A stretch of 64,000 nucleotides of DNA from Tribonema minus (GCA_017506865.1 JAFCMP010000068.1:558001-622000); one strand, 5' to 3'. Counted from the stretch's first letter, positions 13,801 to 24,701 are shown. Notes: generated from the sequence alone by a model not told the origin. Made by a program: numbers and translations.

Positions 13801-16800
13801 TGACTGAAAATGTTCGCAATCTCAAGAGAGCACACCCTCTCTGTCACGGTGCTATTGCGCGCAAATGAGGTACGTGCATGCATGCGAGCCCTGCCCGGGT
13901 CTGTGGCAGACCAACCCCCCCCCCCCTGCTTTGCCCCCCCCCCCTAAGTAGTAGCCACATCACACTATCGCACGGAGTAATACAACGTGCACGCGCCACT
14001 CACCTCAGTGGAGACAAACAACGCCTTGGCCACAGAATTCTCTGCCGGGACACCCCCCCTGCTGTGCCCCCCAACCTTCCCTCTACATAGCAGGCGCACC
14101 ATCGCACGGAGCAAAGCTGCGTATACGAGTCACTCACCTCAGTGGAGACGAACAACGCCTTGGCACCAGAGTTCTCCACAATGTAGCGCCAGTCCTTCAC
14201 CAGCTGGTCCTCGTACATGGGCACAAACGCCGCTCCCAGCGAGTACACGGCATACGCCGTCACCGCCCACTCCTCCCTAGTGGCGGCATATGCAATTGAC
14301 GTGATGAGCCATTGACATGATGGATACATCAGCGTGGTCGCCATGGTCATTGAAGAGCTTGCGATTTGAAAGTTGCAACTGGCGCGTCACAGATACGATG
14401 AAATGTAACTTCATCAGATGTACATGGTCTCGGTTATTGCATTTCTGTAGGCGTGATGCCATGCAGTGCATGATGGCATGTTGTATGCATCAGCGTGGTC
14501 GCCATGGTCATTCGAGGGTACGTAGTAATGATCATTCAAGAGCACGCACGCATCTGATGGTCACAAGTGGGGGGTCACGGCACAGGTTGTCATGCACGCA
14601 TGGGCTGGTAAAGATGAGAGGTATCAAGAAGATTTTCAAGTTTCAGCAGGTGTCATGTTGCACGATTGGCAGATGACACATGAACGTAGCCCACTCTGTA
14701 CACGGCGTGGTCAATCAGGCCAGCAACGCTTGCTGGTTGAAGTGCTCAACTAGGATGAACAAGTGAGTGCGTCTGCGATGACTGTGCTTTAAATCATCGA
14801 GCATCAAAAGCATATATTAATGAGAACTTCACCAAATGGACATAGGCGATGCATACTGCCATGCAGCATGTGATGACTGCGTCTGTCAAATGATCGCGAT
14901 GCAAGCGCGTGCAGTGTAACTGACGTAACCGACAGCAGTTACGCAGGTGGACACGTTGTGTCAAAAAGGGCCTACAGCACCTCATGGTATGCACAGGCTG
15001 CTAAACTAGGCTTAACATCACACTAAATCTTGGAGACTGTCCGACGCATTGGTTCAGGCACATCGAAGCTAGCAGTGCGTGCGCATGTCACTGTTCTGAA
15101 TGCTTCTCAAGCATTTCCACGCTCCAGGAGACTGTAACTGCACAGGAGCTCTAAGAACTCATGCATGCAAACGCACACACTGAGCCTGGTTGAACGCCCC
15201 AGAGGCTTGCTTTTTGGCCGACAGAAGTGCATATTTGGACATGGCCTGTCGTGCTAGTGCTGGTCATTGTAAAGACAAAGTTTATGGAGGAAGGACGGTG
15301 TCCATTTTTTTCAATGAGTCCTGGCATCACATGTGGTTGCGGGGCCTGCAGTAAACGATGGCTGCAGGCCGCACAATGAAGGTGGAAGTTGTCAACATTT
15401 TATGATGTTAGCTTGACAGGATACTTGTCCAGAACAGATACCAAGTGAAGGCCTTAAATCGCCACACTTCTACGATGCACCTTTGGCGCCTGCTGCTGCT
15501 GTTTCACGCACCAGGTCTCTGCGTTCACACCATCCCTACCTATGCACTTTAACATTATAATTTCAGAGTGTGCTGCAGACTTCGGAATGGCAAAAATACC
15601 ACAGGGACACCCGCCTGCGAGGCGACAGCGTGCATGCCTGGTGCTGCTGATGCAAGCCACCACACCGCCGTGCACCTATGATGTTATACATGAGCATCAT
15701 GTACTTTGACACGTGCCCTGAATTCACACTGAATAGATGATCGAGGCAACGCCAACAGCAGGGATGACTTGGCCTGCCGGTGAGCGCGCGTCACCCGCCC
15801 GCACCTGTTGCTGCTGCATGTCAACTTGGACTTCAAGTTCAACTCGAACGTGGCTGGCGAGGTGACGGCATGCGCACCTGTTGCTGCTGATGCACGCCAC
15901 CACGCGTAGGCTCGTATCGTACGCCATGCGGCTGTACACATGAGCACGACACATTCGCTCTGAATTCACGCTGAAACTTCAATTCAACGCCCAACAGCAG
16001 GGCCGAGTTGGCCTTGTTTGCCAGCGCATATCACCGCTCGCACCTGTTGCTGCTGATGCACGCCACCACGTCGCCCCGCGCGATGCCCAGGCGCGCCAGC
16101 GCCACGCGCGCTACGTCCACCTTCCTTCCAAACTCCTTGTACGTGGTCCACCTGTACGTGCCGTCCTTCTTTGTGCCAAACAGCGGTCTGCGGTGGGGAG
16201 AGCGCAACAGAGGGTGTCGGCGTGACGCCTATGCGGTCGAAGGGAAAGTCATGCGTGTGTCGTGATGCGCAGCGAATGCCAGTGCTCAATGCGGGTCAGC
16301 AGCGGTGTGCTAGCGCTGCGGTAGTGTCTATAAAAGGGGCACACCATTGCAGACTGTACATACAAATACTATATTGTTGCATGTCCTGGTGCACTGTATA
16401 CAAAGTGGCTTGAGAACCCATGTACAAAAAATACTTCTACTGTTAACCAAAACTTCGGTGGCATTTTTTTCCTCGTCTCTTCGGCCTCGCTCCATGGAGC
16501 AGTTTAAGCCGTACGTTGCTGAAAAGCAGTCTGACAGCGTACAAAGGTGCTCACATTCTTTGTATGCTCTGTCGTGTCAATCATAACGGTCGCATCAGCT
16601 TAGCACTTGTGAGATTGCTGCAAGAGCTTCATGATAGCCCCAGGAACGAAAGCGTCACAAAATGGCCACGATTGATTGCTGCTGCGGAATAACTCACTGC
16701 GAATCTATCAAAGCAACATCAGCCATAGGCAAGCAGATGAATTGTTTGATATGCGCTGTTGCGTAAGCCATCTTCCGCATATAGTTCGCAAACGCACGGT

Positions 16801-17455
16801 GTATTCCTGCAGTGCACATCTGGCATTTCAGTAGCTACTACATCCCTGCCAAGATTGTGGTAGATGTCGCGCTTGAAGGACCGTTTTCTGAGCAATTTCC
16901 ACCTGTGAATGAGTTCAGGATGAAGACAAGCTGCCATGCCTCAACAGTCAATTAAGGACAATTGTAATGGACCTATAGCAACGCTTCTGCAGTACTTCAA
17001 CATGGGCGAGACAGATCTCGAAAAGGAAGCCTAGAACACGGGTGAGAGGCTTTACAGTAAGCGCACCTGTTGCCGAAGCTCTGCCGGGTCACCAGGTGCA
17101 TATCCACCAGCGTGTCGAAGTCCATGTAGTGCGGAGTCTCGTTGCCTGCGGGCACTGGTGAAGCGGGGGCCGTCGCCGCAAAACTCCTGGTGCGCTGCGG
17201 AGAGGCAGCACCAAGCCTGCAGCTTGCTGCAGCACTTGCCAGCGAGTGATAGTGGTGTACAGGTGAGAAGGCACACTTCCGCTCCATGACCATTCCTGGC
17301 GCTCCATGGCTGGCGCTGCCGTTCACCAGAGCATCTTTGAAGGGTGAGGACCCAAGGGCCCTCAGGCTGCAACTGGGATTGCTGCGGCGGAGATGCACAG
17401 CAGCTGCCCTGGCAGCTGCAGCCTGTCTAGGAACTGCCAACAGCACCATGCTCAC
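4893..17455 (-). CDS. LACS: Long-chain acyl-CoA synthetase (14 exons)
   Basis: Activates long-chain fatty acids to acyl-CoA with ATP, via an acyl-AMP intermediate. Exons, 5' to 3' on the minus strand: 17455-17067, 16187-16044, 14276-14138, 13159-13034, 12188-11987, 11591-11425, 10495-10316, 9870-9770, 9509-9389, 8503-8397, 7353-7209, 6490-6323, 5796-5665, 4973-4893. They total 2202 nt, or 733 residues; every junction keeps frame. Visible motifs, in order: EEWAVTAYA, the AMP-binding P-loop [11 protein letters not shown] (exon 5), LPWAH/SYGQT across the exon 5/6 junction, EGYGLTETS (8/9), TGDLG...[19 protein letters not shown] (10/11) and the C-terminal LTPKMSVKR (13). The first ~45 residues are Ala/Arg-rich without acidic residues, like an organelle presequence. 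There is no C-terminal SKL-type signal. The start ATG is the first in an open frame continuous with the catalytic region. Introns are long and full of exon-edge copies. Family is certain; substrate range and compartment are not. Confidence 0.95.
6849..6914 (-). repeat. Copy of LACS exon 11 3' edge in intron 11
   Basis: About 60 bases match the 3' end of LACS exon 11 plus its donor (7203-7267). The minus-strand reading still gives [16 protein letters not shown] followed by a GTGAG donor. No acceptor and no 5' half of the exon are present, so it cannot act as a complete exon. It is a decayed exon/intron boundary left by tandem duplication. Confidence 0.75.
7500..8140 (-). repeat. Two ~320-bp tandem repeats with LACS exon 11 5'-edge copies
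   Basis: Two tandem units (about 7500-7815 and 7826-8140) lie in LACS intron 10. Each begins with a copy of the 5' half of exon 11, including an acceptor-like CAG; in the minus reading the first gives [18 protein letters not shown]. Similarity between the units runs on into intron sequence (gtcaacttcaagt, atacctccactggt, a shared gaagcgg). Neither copy has a downstream donor like that of the true exon, so I read them as dead-end pseudo-exons. Alternative splicing into them cannot be excluded from sequence alone. Confidence 0.7.
8184..8217. repeat. CA microsatellite
   Basis: An (AC)n run interrupted by one 'atgc', located in LACS intron 10. Simple-sequence DNA with no sign of function. Confidence 0.8.
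9204..9388 (-). repeat. Tandem copies of LACS exon 9 3' edge in intron 9
   Basis: A unit of about 112 bases contains gtcaccgc-acttcaaacttga, then cttgacaaggc, cgacacc and cagtgctcagcgacgcgcac, then exon-edge sequence. It occurs completely around 9212-9325 and partly at 9204; the functional edge follows at 9389. The copy at 9259-9325 keeps the GTGCGC donor and about 45 exon bases. Intron and exon edge were evidently duplicated together. Confidence 0.75.
10020..10200 (-). repeat. Copy of LACS exon 7 3' edge in intron 7
   Basis: The stretch at 10161-10190 repeats the exon 7 boundary, but its donor is mutated: the real boundary reads CTGCGG|GTCAGT in the minus sense and the copy reads CTGCGGATCAGT. 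Surrounding cgtacgtgcat, aacttccacatgactt and cagcgat words recur two or three times between 9985 and 10270, so this is a decayed tandem array. Confidence 0.6.
11268..11321 (-). repeat. Copy of LACS exon 6 3' edge in intron 6
   Basis: This segment and 11391-11450 share catcagtgctccacacgcgt, then a donor, then the exon sequence gtgcacgccgtcgtacacgc. The period is about 125 bases. Flanking 'caagcatccattc' words also repeat. The copy keeps a GTGAGC donor but only about 25 exon bases. Confidence 0.7.
11800..11878 (-). repeat. Copy of LACS exon 5 3' edge in intron 5
   Basis: This matches 11974-12053, including the CACT|GTGAGTGCG donor and about 65 bases of exon coding for the region before LPWAH. 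The minus reading still yields [20 protein letters not shown]. The period is about 174 bases. It lacks the exon's 5' part and acceptor. Confidence 0.8.
13995..14045 (-). repeat. Copy of LACS exon 3 3' edge in intron 3
   Basis: It repeats the exon 3 boundary at 14131-14175 (cactcacctcagtggagac, aacaacgccttgg) with a few substitutions. Flanking atcgcacggag words also repeat, giving a period of about 131 bases. The GTGAGTG donor is intact in the copy. Confidence 0.75.
15640..15905 (-). repeat. Serial copies of LACS exon 2 3' edge in intron 2
   Basis: The exon 2 boundary (cgcacctgttgctgctgatg, cacgccaccac at 16039-16070) recurs near 15800 and 15870, and more weakly at 15649. The sequence between them (gaattcac-ctga, gccaacagcaggg) also repeats, giving units of roughly 90-220 bases. 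The copies nearest the exon are the best preserved. Confidence 0.65.
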
Positions 17456-17887
17456 GCTTGCTTTACTGCTCTAGGGAAAGGCACCGCACACACACTCCTG
17501 AGTTTCTCCTCCCGGCTGGTTGGCGAGGTTGAAGTGGTCGTGATCAGCCGGTTTAATCGCTGCGGGCGGCCAGCTCCGGTAGCGTGGGTCAGAGCAATCA
17601 ACTGCTGTGCGATGCTAGACAAGCCCACGCGCACCCTCCAGAGAGGTTTTTTCTGATGGGAATCAATCAAATCTATTTCAAACTAACTTCTGAACTTAGG
17701 GTTCAACTTGTGGGTGGCGTAAATAGGTTTGCGATCAGTACAGTTCGCATGCGCGCAGGGAGGCCATGGTTGCATCTGGGATAAGTATGTACACAACAGT
17801 TGTTTGTTCGTTGATTATGGTACAGCCTGCACGAGATGCGGATAGGTATGTAGCTGTAGCATGTAGCACCATGGCGTAGCAGAGATC
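17456..17887. other. Gap between LACS start and retrotransposon ORF
   Basis: This should hold the LACS promoter (reading left) and the 5' UTR of the retrotransposon (reading right). I could not define a TATA box, the element's 5' end or a target-site duplication. Confidence 0.4.
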
Positions 17888-20800
17888 ATGAAAAGAATAT
17901 CATGGCGGCGGCGGGAGGTCCGTATTGCCAACTCTGAATCAGCGCAGAAATGCAAGGAATCCGATCTAGCGTGCGCACAAGCGCAGGATATTAGCACCAG
18001 TGCTGCAGATGGCAATGGCGCTTGTCAACAGGACGATGGCACGAGTGGCAGCAGCAGAGCAACTGGAGACGGACGCGCAGCGCACAAACGCAAGAGGGTA
18101 CAGAATGACGGTTGGTCAATTTCCGATCAAACAGGCGAAGGGGAGCACACGGGCGGGCAAAGTGCAGTCAAGCGCTCTAGAACAGGACACAACAGTCTGG
18201 AACAGCAACGTCTGATGCTAGACGACGAAGCTGGAGGTGGAGGCAGTGCGGACCCGGAGTACAAGTGCAACTTATGCGACCTCGTGGTGAAGAAGGGCAT
18301 GTCGCTGCTCTCGTTACAGCAGAGGTTAAACGCCCACATCGCGGCGAAGCACCAGCGCAAACACCACAGTGGGACAGCAACAACGTTCCTGGAGCGCTCC
18401 GACCTCAGCACCTCGCACTTGCAAACCATCTACACCGAGTGTGCGTTGTGCAAAAACCTGTTTCATGCCAACAAGACATTCAGAGTGGACAGCAGCGATG
18501 CCAGCGCGGGCAAGCACTGCCGCAACTGCAGGCCTATCACTTCACCCGCTGCAGTGGCGGCAACATTGTCAACAACAGCATCAGCAGCACCGCTAGCACC
18601 TGATGCATCGACGGCAACAGCTACCACGTCGCTGCCACAGCAGCAACCGGCGTGCACACCCATCGGCGACCCCTACGCAAAGGGACCAGCGCACGCGCAG
18701 CAGGCACCTGCTGCTCAGGCTGGTAGCAGCAGCTCCTCCGGCAGCTCAAAGAGGCCGGAACGCGGGGGCAGCAGTGCTACACGAGGGGGTCGGGGTCGCA
18801 GTGGAGGGCGCGGACGTGGCAATGGAGGACGCGTTCGCAGCGGCAGCAATGATGCAGACATCAGCAGTAGCAGAGCGACTAGCGGCAGCAGAACCCGAGG
18901 CGGCAGCAGCAGCGGTGCCGGGGGCGGCAGTGCAGCCGGTACTAAGGACAGCGGCGCTGGCAACGGCCGCAGCAGTGATGCCAGCAGCCGCAGCGGCGGT
19001 GCTAGCAACAGCGGCAGTGGCGCGCGAACTCAAAACGGCCGCGGTGGCCGTGGCAGCGGTCGCAGCAGCGACAGCGGCGGACGAGGCTGTGGTCGTGGCG
19101 GCCGCGGCGGCGGCGGAGGGGGCCCCAGAGCGGCAGGTGCGGCGACAGCAGCGGCAGCGCCAGGCCCTGCAGGCGCAGCAGGTGGGGCAGGTGGGCTTTT
19201 CACGTGGACCATCTCAACCCCCGCAGTCGCAGCAGTGCTTGACAGCATCAGCCTCGATGAGCTGTGCAAGCTGCAGTTCGCGACAACTAGAAGCCTTGCT
19301 AGACCACGCAATCGTCGCTATGTGGGAGCTGCACTGGAGAACGCAGCAACACATCTATTGGCACACACAATGACGATGTTCGTCAATGCGGCGCGGGAGC
19401 CAGATTCCGCAGGGCGGGTGCAGCGACTGCAAAGATCCACGATTCTACACCACCTCATGCCATCACTCATCACCTCCACCGATGGCGCACCTGGCATCAC
19501 TCGCTCCGACAGAATCAGAATGTTGGCACGCGGTGAGCTTGACCGGTTGGTGCCAGCGCTCCTCGCACACGCGCGTGCGCACCGGCGCTGGCGCGCGCGC
19601 CAGCAAACGGAGGCAGCGATCAACGCCTACGTCCTACAGTGCATGGGCACACGGGGGGGGCTACAGCAGGCAGCGCGTTTCCTTCAGCCCAAAACGGTGG
19701 CAATACCTGATGATGACTGCTTTGCCGCCATGCAGTCCAAACACCCCCCCGCTGCGCCAGGGGAACAACTCCATGAGCTATCCGGCATGGTTGATCAGCT
19801 TGTGGCGAAAGCAGCCGACATGCCAGCAGAACTCAGCCTGTTACAGGGGGAGGGAATTGAGCCAGAGACGGTTGCCAAGCTCATCCAGCGAGCAAGCCCT
19901 TACAGTGGAGCAGGCCCATCGGGGCTGCGCTACAGCCACCTGCAGGATGCGCTACGCACAAGCTGGAGACGGCATGAGTTTGCTGCTGTCCTCACACGGT
20001 GGCTTCAGACCGTTATGCGGGAGGCTGCGCGGCTGCCGGATGCCTTCTGGCAGTTGCATGGCGCGGGGCGCCTGACGCCACTTGCAGAACAACAGGAAGA
20101 TGGTACAGCTAAGCAGCGGCCCATCGTTTGCGGCGAGGTGCTGCAGCGACTATGCACTTCGGTGTACGTGGCAGACCGCAAAGACTTCCTGGCGGAGCTC
20201 CTTGAGCCAGACGGGCAGTATGGGGTAGCTGTCTCAGCAGGAGCGGAGAAAGCGGCCATGGCCGGCAAACTCGCGTATGAGCTCGGTCACTGGCAGTTCA
20301 TGCTGGACCTCAAGAATGCCTTCAACATGGTGTTCGTCCTGGCGGCAGCGGAATGGGTAGCAGCACAGCTGCCGGACTTCCTCGACTACTTCATCGGCAC
20401 ATACGTTCGCACTCGGCCACGCCTGCTGTTCCAGCACGTCGACGGCTCCACGCGCATCATCATGTCTTAGCGCGGGTTTAAGCAGGGGGACCCCGCGGCA
20501 CCGATGCTCTTCTGCGGCGCCATTGCTCAGTGCTTGAAACGGTTCAATGAGGCGGCGGCCGCACAGCGCGCGCAGAGGCGGATGGGCGCCTACATGGACG
20601 ATGCCAACGTCCGAACAGGCGCTTGCACGCTGACTCAGGATGACATACAGGCGGTGGCGCAGCTCAAACAACACTTTGCGGAGGTGGGGCTGGAGCTAAA
20701 CCTCACCAAGTCACGCGCGCTGCCTGGCAGGGGGCATGTGGTGACAGACCACGAGCGGCAACTGCTGCAGCAGCTGGGCGTTCAGCTAGTGGGGGATACG

Positions 20801-23223
20801 GATGAAAATCAGAACCGTGGAGCTGTGTTGGGGTGCCGGTGGGCCACAGCAGCTTTGTGGACGCATGGCTGCGCAGGGAAGCGGGTGCAGGCGGGGCAGG
20901 GGCTCGATTTGCAGAGCGATGCGCGCGCCTGACATCTCCGAGGGCTATGTTCAGGTTACTGCGCTACTGCGTGGTGCCTTGCATGACGTACTGCCTGCGC
21001 ACCATTCCCACTACGCAGACAGCGCCAGCCGCCAAGGAGTGGGATCGTGTCACGCAGTGGGTGCTTGAGCACTCAATGGGCCTGCAGCCACCAGGCCAGA
21101 CCTGGCGCCAGTTTGAGCAAAGTGGGGCCCACTTCCATCTGGCAGCGCACGGCCCAGCCTTACAGCAAGCGCGACTCCCAACACGGCATGGCGGCCTTGG
21201 CATTACCAGCGCCTGCGACATCGCTGATGCTGCGTATGTGGCGGGCTCGTTGCAAGCGCTGCAACCAGCACTCTCTGGATGGGCGGGGGTGCTGCAGCAG
21301 GCGGCTCCTCAAGCGGCTGCAGACAACGCTGCTGAGGATGCGGCAACACAAGCGGCACCGGCAGCAGCGGCAGCAGCACCAGCACCAGCAGCATCAGCAG
21401 CGGCAACTGTTACAGCGGCAGCGGCGGTTGCCAGTGGAGGCGCGACCGCTCCGGCAGCGGCAACTGCATCAGCGGCTGGCCGCGCTTATGGCGCAGCCAT
21501 TCCGGCAACACACGACGCAGCTGTCGCTGGATCAGGGGCCGCGGCGGCAGCACAGGCGGCACCAGCGGCAGCAGCAGCAGCGGCGGCGCACGGCGCAACT
21601 ACTCCGGCGGCAGCAGCAGCGGCGGCAGCAGCAGCTGCTCCAGCATCAGAGGCTGCTGCAGCAGCGGCAGCACATGTTGCACCTCAAGTGGCCTCGGCGG
21701 CATCACTAACTGCAGCATCAACAGCAGCGGCTGCGGGCATAGGCAACACAGCTGCTACAGGCCCTACTAGCCTAAGGGCTGCTGCAGCACCTGCACCAGG
21801 AGCAGCGTCGGCAGGCGGCGCCGCAACCGTGCCGGCTGCGACAGCGGCAATGGCGGTGGCAGCGGCCAATGCGGCAGGTGCTGCACCAACACCTGCGGCA
21901 GCAGCAACACCACTGGCAGCAGCAGCAACGGCAGGCGGCACAGCTGCAGCACCAGCGCACGCAGCAGCGGCAGCCGTCAATGCAGGCGCTGCGCGTTCCA
22001 CACCAGCAATGCTACAAGGCGCAGCAGCAGCAGAGGTGGCGCGCCTGCCCCTCATGCGGACGATCGCCACAGCTGCCACATCTCTACGTGCAGCAACAGG
22101 TGACAAGCTGGAACATATACTGCCACCAGCGCTAACGCCACTGCAGCAGCAACCACCTACGCAGCAGCCGCCGCTGCGGCCGACAGCAGGTGGTGGCACT
22201 GGTGCGGATGCTGCTTGCGTACTTGACGCCAGTGCTCTGCAGTTGCAGTGTAGCCTGAAGCGCCCCAATCAGAGTGCGCTTGCAGATGCCGTCGCTACCG
22301 AGCTTGCAGATAAGGTGGAGGCGGACCTGCAACAGCTGCCGCAGGGCACGCAACGCACGCAAGCACTTGCTCGATTCCGGTCGCAGCGCCACATGCACTC
22401 GATCGGCATGGCATTCCTCAACGAGCCCATGTACTCCACAACGGCTTCGTTCGATGGCCTATCCTGGCAGCTGGCCGTCAAACGCGCCATCGGAGTAGAG
22501 GAGCAGACGGCAGGCTGCAAGCTGTGCGGGAAGTCGCCGGGCGGCACCCTGCATGCACGGCTGTGTCAAGCGCCACGCGTCAAGGCGCACGACACCATTG
22601 TCCACAATAGCATCAAGAGGGCCACGCAGCGCCTCCTGCGGCAATAACTCAAAACGGGACTGGTGGACGAGGACTACACGCCGTTTCTGGGGTCCGCCGG
22701 GCCGCCGGGGAGTCGCAGGATGGACATCGTGCTGCCTGCCGACGCCTTCCCGGTGACCGGCTACGACGACCCGACACGCCACCTACCGCTCATGGTGGAC
22801 GTTACCTGCTTCGAGGCACAGGTGGCGTCGCGGGCGGCGAAGACTGCAGCAGACCCCGAGCGATGCTGCCGCGACCAGGAGGCCGCCAAGACTACCCACT
22901 ATTCTGGTCATTATGATCAGAATTGCTACAAACTTGCCACTTTGGCAATAGGGTCATTTGGCAGCATCGGGGAGCAGGGGCGGAAGCTGCTGGAGGCTGT
23001 GGCGACGGAGTATGCCAGCAGGATGTCAGTGCCCGGAGGAGCGCGCCCTAAAGCTCTCAAGGGCATCGCCCTGGCGCGCTTACGCTCGGCACTGTCGGCA
23101 GCGCTCCACATGGCGTACTCTGGCCGTGTCATGACACACATGGCAGAATCCAGGGGGGGGGGGCACATGGAGGAGGACGTAGGGGAGGACCCCGAGATGC
23201 CATTTGGCGGCGGCGGCGTTTGA
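17888..23223 (+). pseudogene. Retrotransposon ORF with two stops and one frameshift
   Basis: This is the coding part of the element above. The first open segment (17888-20470, 860 codons) holds the fingers and the RT up to motif A. The segment at 20504-20830 continues in the same frame with motifs B and C. After the one-base loss near 20836 the frame is that of 20833-22647. The region after TAA 22645 to TGA 23223 is again in that frame and holds the endonuclease. Conceptual length without lesions is about 1,780 residues, long for the family because of the two low-complexity tracts. Readthrough of TAG and TAA is formally possible, but together with a frameshift decay is simpler. Confidence 0.8.
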
Positions 23224-23290
23224 GTGGTTGTCGTTGCGACACTTTCAGACTGTCATACGACATGTAGATTCCTTACAGCTAGATGCCAAT

Positions 23291-23389
23291 CATCTGGGCT
23301 TTTTCGCGCCCTGAGCGAGAATTAATAAAAAGTACACATCTGCCCATGGGCTTTTTCGCGCCCTGAGCAAAAATTAATAAAAAGTACAT
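23291..23389 (+). repeat. Duplicated 3' tail of the retrotransposon
   Basis: Two near-identical units (23291-23335 and 23348-23389) share gggctttttcgcgccctgag and a terminal AATAAAAAGTACA. They begin 68 bases after the endonuclease stop codon. The same unit occurs alone at 2085-2131. A likely role is RT recognition of the RNA 3' end and polyadenylation. Confidence 0.75.
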
Positions 23390-23877
23390 ACACCGTGAGA
23401 ACAAGAGAATGATATTCGACGGCGGTTGTCATGCTCTATAGTGAAACCCTAATTTAAGCAGGGCAAGCTGCGGTGAATTCTGCAGGGGTGTAGACGGCAA
23501 TGGTGTTTGGTGTGGAGGGCACGAGGTCATAACCTACGGTCAATCACTGACAGGCAGACTTTGATGTAGGTCATGCACCACCAGTGCCAATTCAGCAAGC
23601 ATGCAACACCCAGGACATCGCAGTCAAATACAGGCAGTGCATTGTGCACTGTTTCAAACATTGATGCAAATTTGTCTTAAGCATCACGAGGCACAAATTC
23701 ATGTATGCAAAAGCATTGATGGCGGGGCAGAGACTGAGCCATCTGTTGCACTGTATTAGTATTGTCCAGCGTTGTCACATGCCCTGCATAACCTACTTGT
23801 CCACCAGAAAGGTGATACATTAAATTTTACACCATAGGCAAATACATGCATATGCATACTACTAGTATACTATAGCC
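23390..23877. other. Unassigned intergenic sequence
   Basis: I see no gene. This is moderately AT-rich sequence between the retrotransposon tail and the Helitron-like relic. Confidence 0.5.
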
Positions 23878-24701
23878 AATCCACTGGCAAATATGTGAGC
23901 TCCGACAGTTCAGGGGGACATGGTTCAAGGACCGTATGATCATCAACGCTGAGGAATCAGTCTGGAGGCATAACAGCACTCAATGTGCGTTGTCGGTAGG
24001 CATTGTATGGACCTATGCATTTGCTACAGATGAAACCTGCAGGACGAACGAATTTCAAAGAAGCATTGGTGTTCATCGCTTGCCGGCGCTGGTCATAGGT
24101 CTGCTGCGGCCAACCTTCACGACACACGTGGCAAGACTTGACTTCGTAGGAATACAAACGGTCATAGAACTCATTTGCCAACCCTAGAACTTGAGGACTC
24201 TCGAGCAAATTTGCATGTGGTGGCAGCCCATCCGGTGATCCTCCTGTAGCTGATTGCCCATGTGGCAACTGCACATGTGCAATTTGAGGCTCCGCACGTG
24301 AAATCACCAGGACCGAATGCATCCTTGGGTGAGGAATTCACTGACGAAATCATGTAATCTATGTTGCAATGACTTGAAATGGTTGCAGCTCTTTAATTGG
24401 ATTGCCTCTCGCGTTCAGCCGCCACCCTCTGTGCGCGTTGGTCCAGAGAAGCATGTTAACTCTACGCTCGAGCAGCCACGCTGGCACGACCTGCAGTGAG
24501 TCGCTGCTCACGTTGCTGTGGTGTCTGTCGCGCAAGAGCATCAGACTGCCTAGCACGACGCGCAGCGAGACGTTGCTCACGTTGCTCTGGTGTTTCTCGC
24601 ACAGACCGCCTAGCACGGTCAACAGCAGACCATTGCTCACGTTGCGCTGTTGTCTCTCGCATAGGCCGCCTAGCATGGTCAACAGCAAGCCCGTTCCTCA
24701 C
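23878..24701 (-). mobile_element. Helitron-like relic (N-terminal region of a Rep/helicase ORF)
   Basis: On the minus strand, 24700-24500 encodes about three repeats of the type ETPEQREQRLAARRAR. After frame shifts, 24322-23957 encodes FYDRLYSYEVKSCHVCREGW, then a second CxxC pair (ICSKC), then an in-frame TGA, then EPCPPELSELTYLP in the same frame. TPEQRE-type Arg-rich repeats followed by CxVC...CxxC and a VPPELxxLT-like motif are, to my knowledge, the N-terminal part of Helitron-encoded helicase ORFs in many protists and algae. The Rep and helicase domains themselves are absent, and frames are broken in at least two places, so this is a fragment. Assignment is by remembered family pattern, hence moderate confidence. 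Confidence 0.5.
24500..24695. repeat. ~60-bp tandem repeat, about 3 copies
   Basis: The copies share ttgctcacgttgc, tctcgc and ccgcctagca-ggtcaacagca. In the minus sense they encode the Arg/Glu-rich repeats of the Helitron-like relic. Divergence between copies suggests age. Confidence 0.7.

Larger units (their letters stand above)
17888..23389 (+). mobile_element. Decayed non-LTR retrotransposon (RT + restriction-like endonuclease)
   Basis: One reading frame runs from 17888 to 23223 with three lesions: an in-frame TAG at 20468, a one-base loss near 20836, and an in-frame TAA at 22645. Order of parts: a C2H2-type finger (CNLC...H-x4-H, ~18268-18354), a CxxC/CxxC finger (~18440-18530), a Gly/Ser/Arg RGG-like tract (~18720-19190), RT motifs (GPSGLRYSHLQ, LDLKNAFN, FKQGDP, YMDD at 20591-20602), an Ala-rich tract (~21300-22220), a CCHC knuckle (CKLC...H...C, ~22515-22570), and a C-terminal domain with RRMDIVLP, LMVDVT and a later K...Y. 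RT followed by CCHC and a PD-(D/E)xK-like domain is the layout of site-specific non-LTR elements with a restriction-like endonuclease (R2/NeSL-type). The tail carries AATAAA and is duplicated. It lies just upstream of LACS in the opposite orientation. The copy is inactive as read; its clade is uncertain. Confidence 0.85.

Noticed and set aside
17888..20470. Cellular zinc-finger/RGG gene ending at TAG 20468
   Set aside because: RT motifs B and C and the endonuclease continue in the same frame after the stop, so it is the first part of a retrotransposon.
21684..22268. Long minus-strand Ala-rich ORF
   Set aside because: Mirror of the GCN-repeat tract of the retrotransposon; all frames stay open because of composition.
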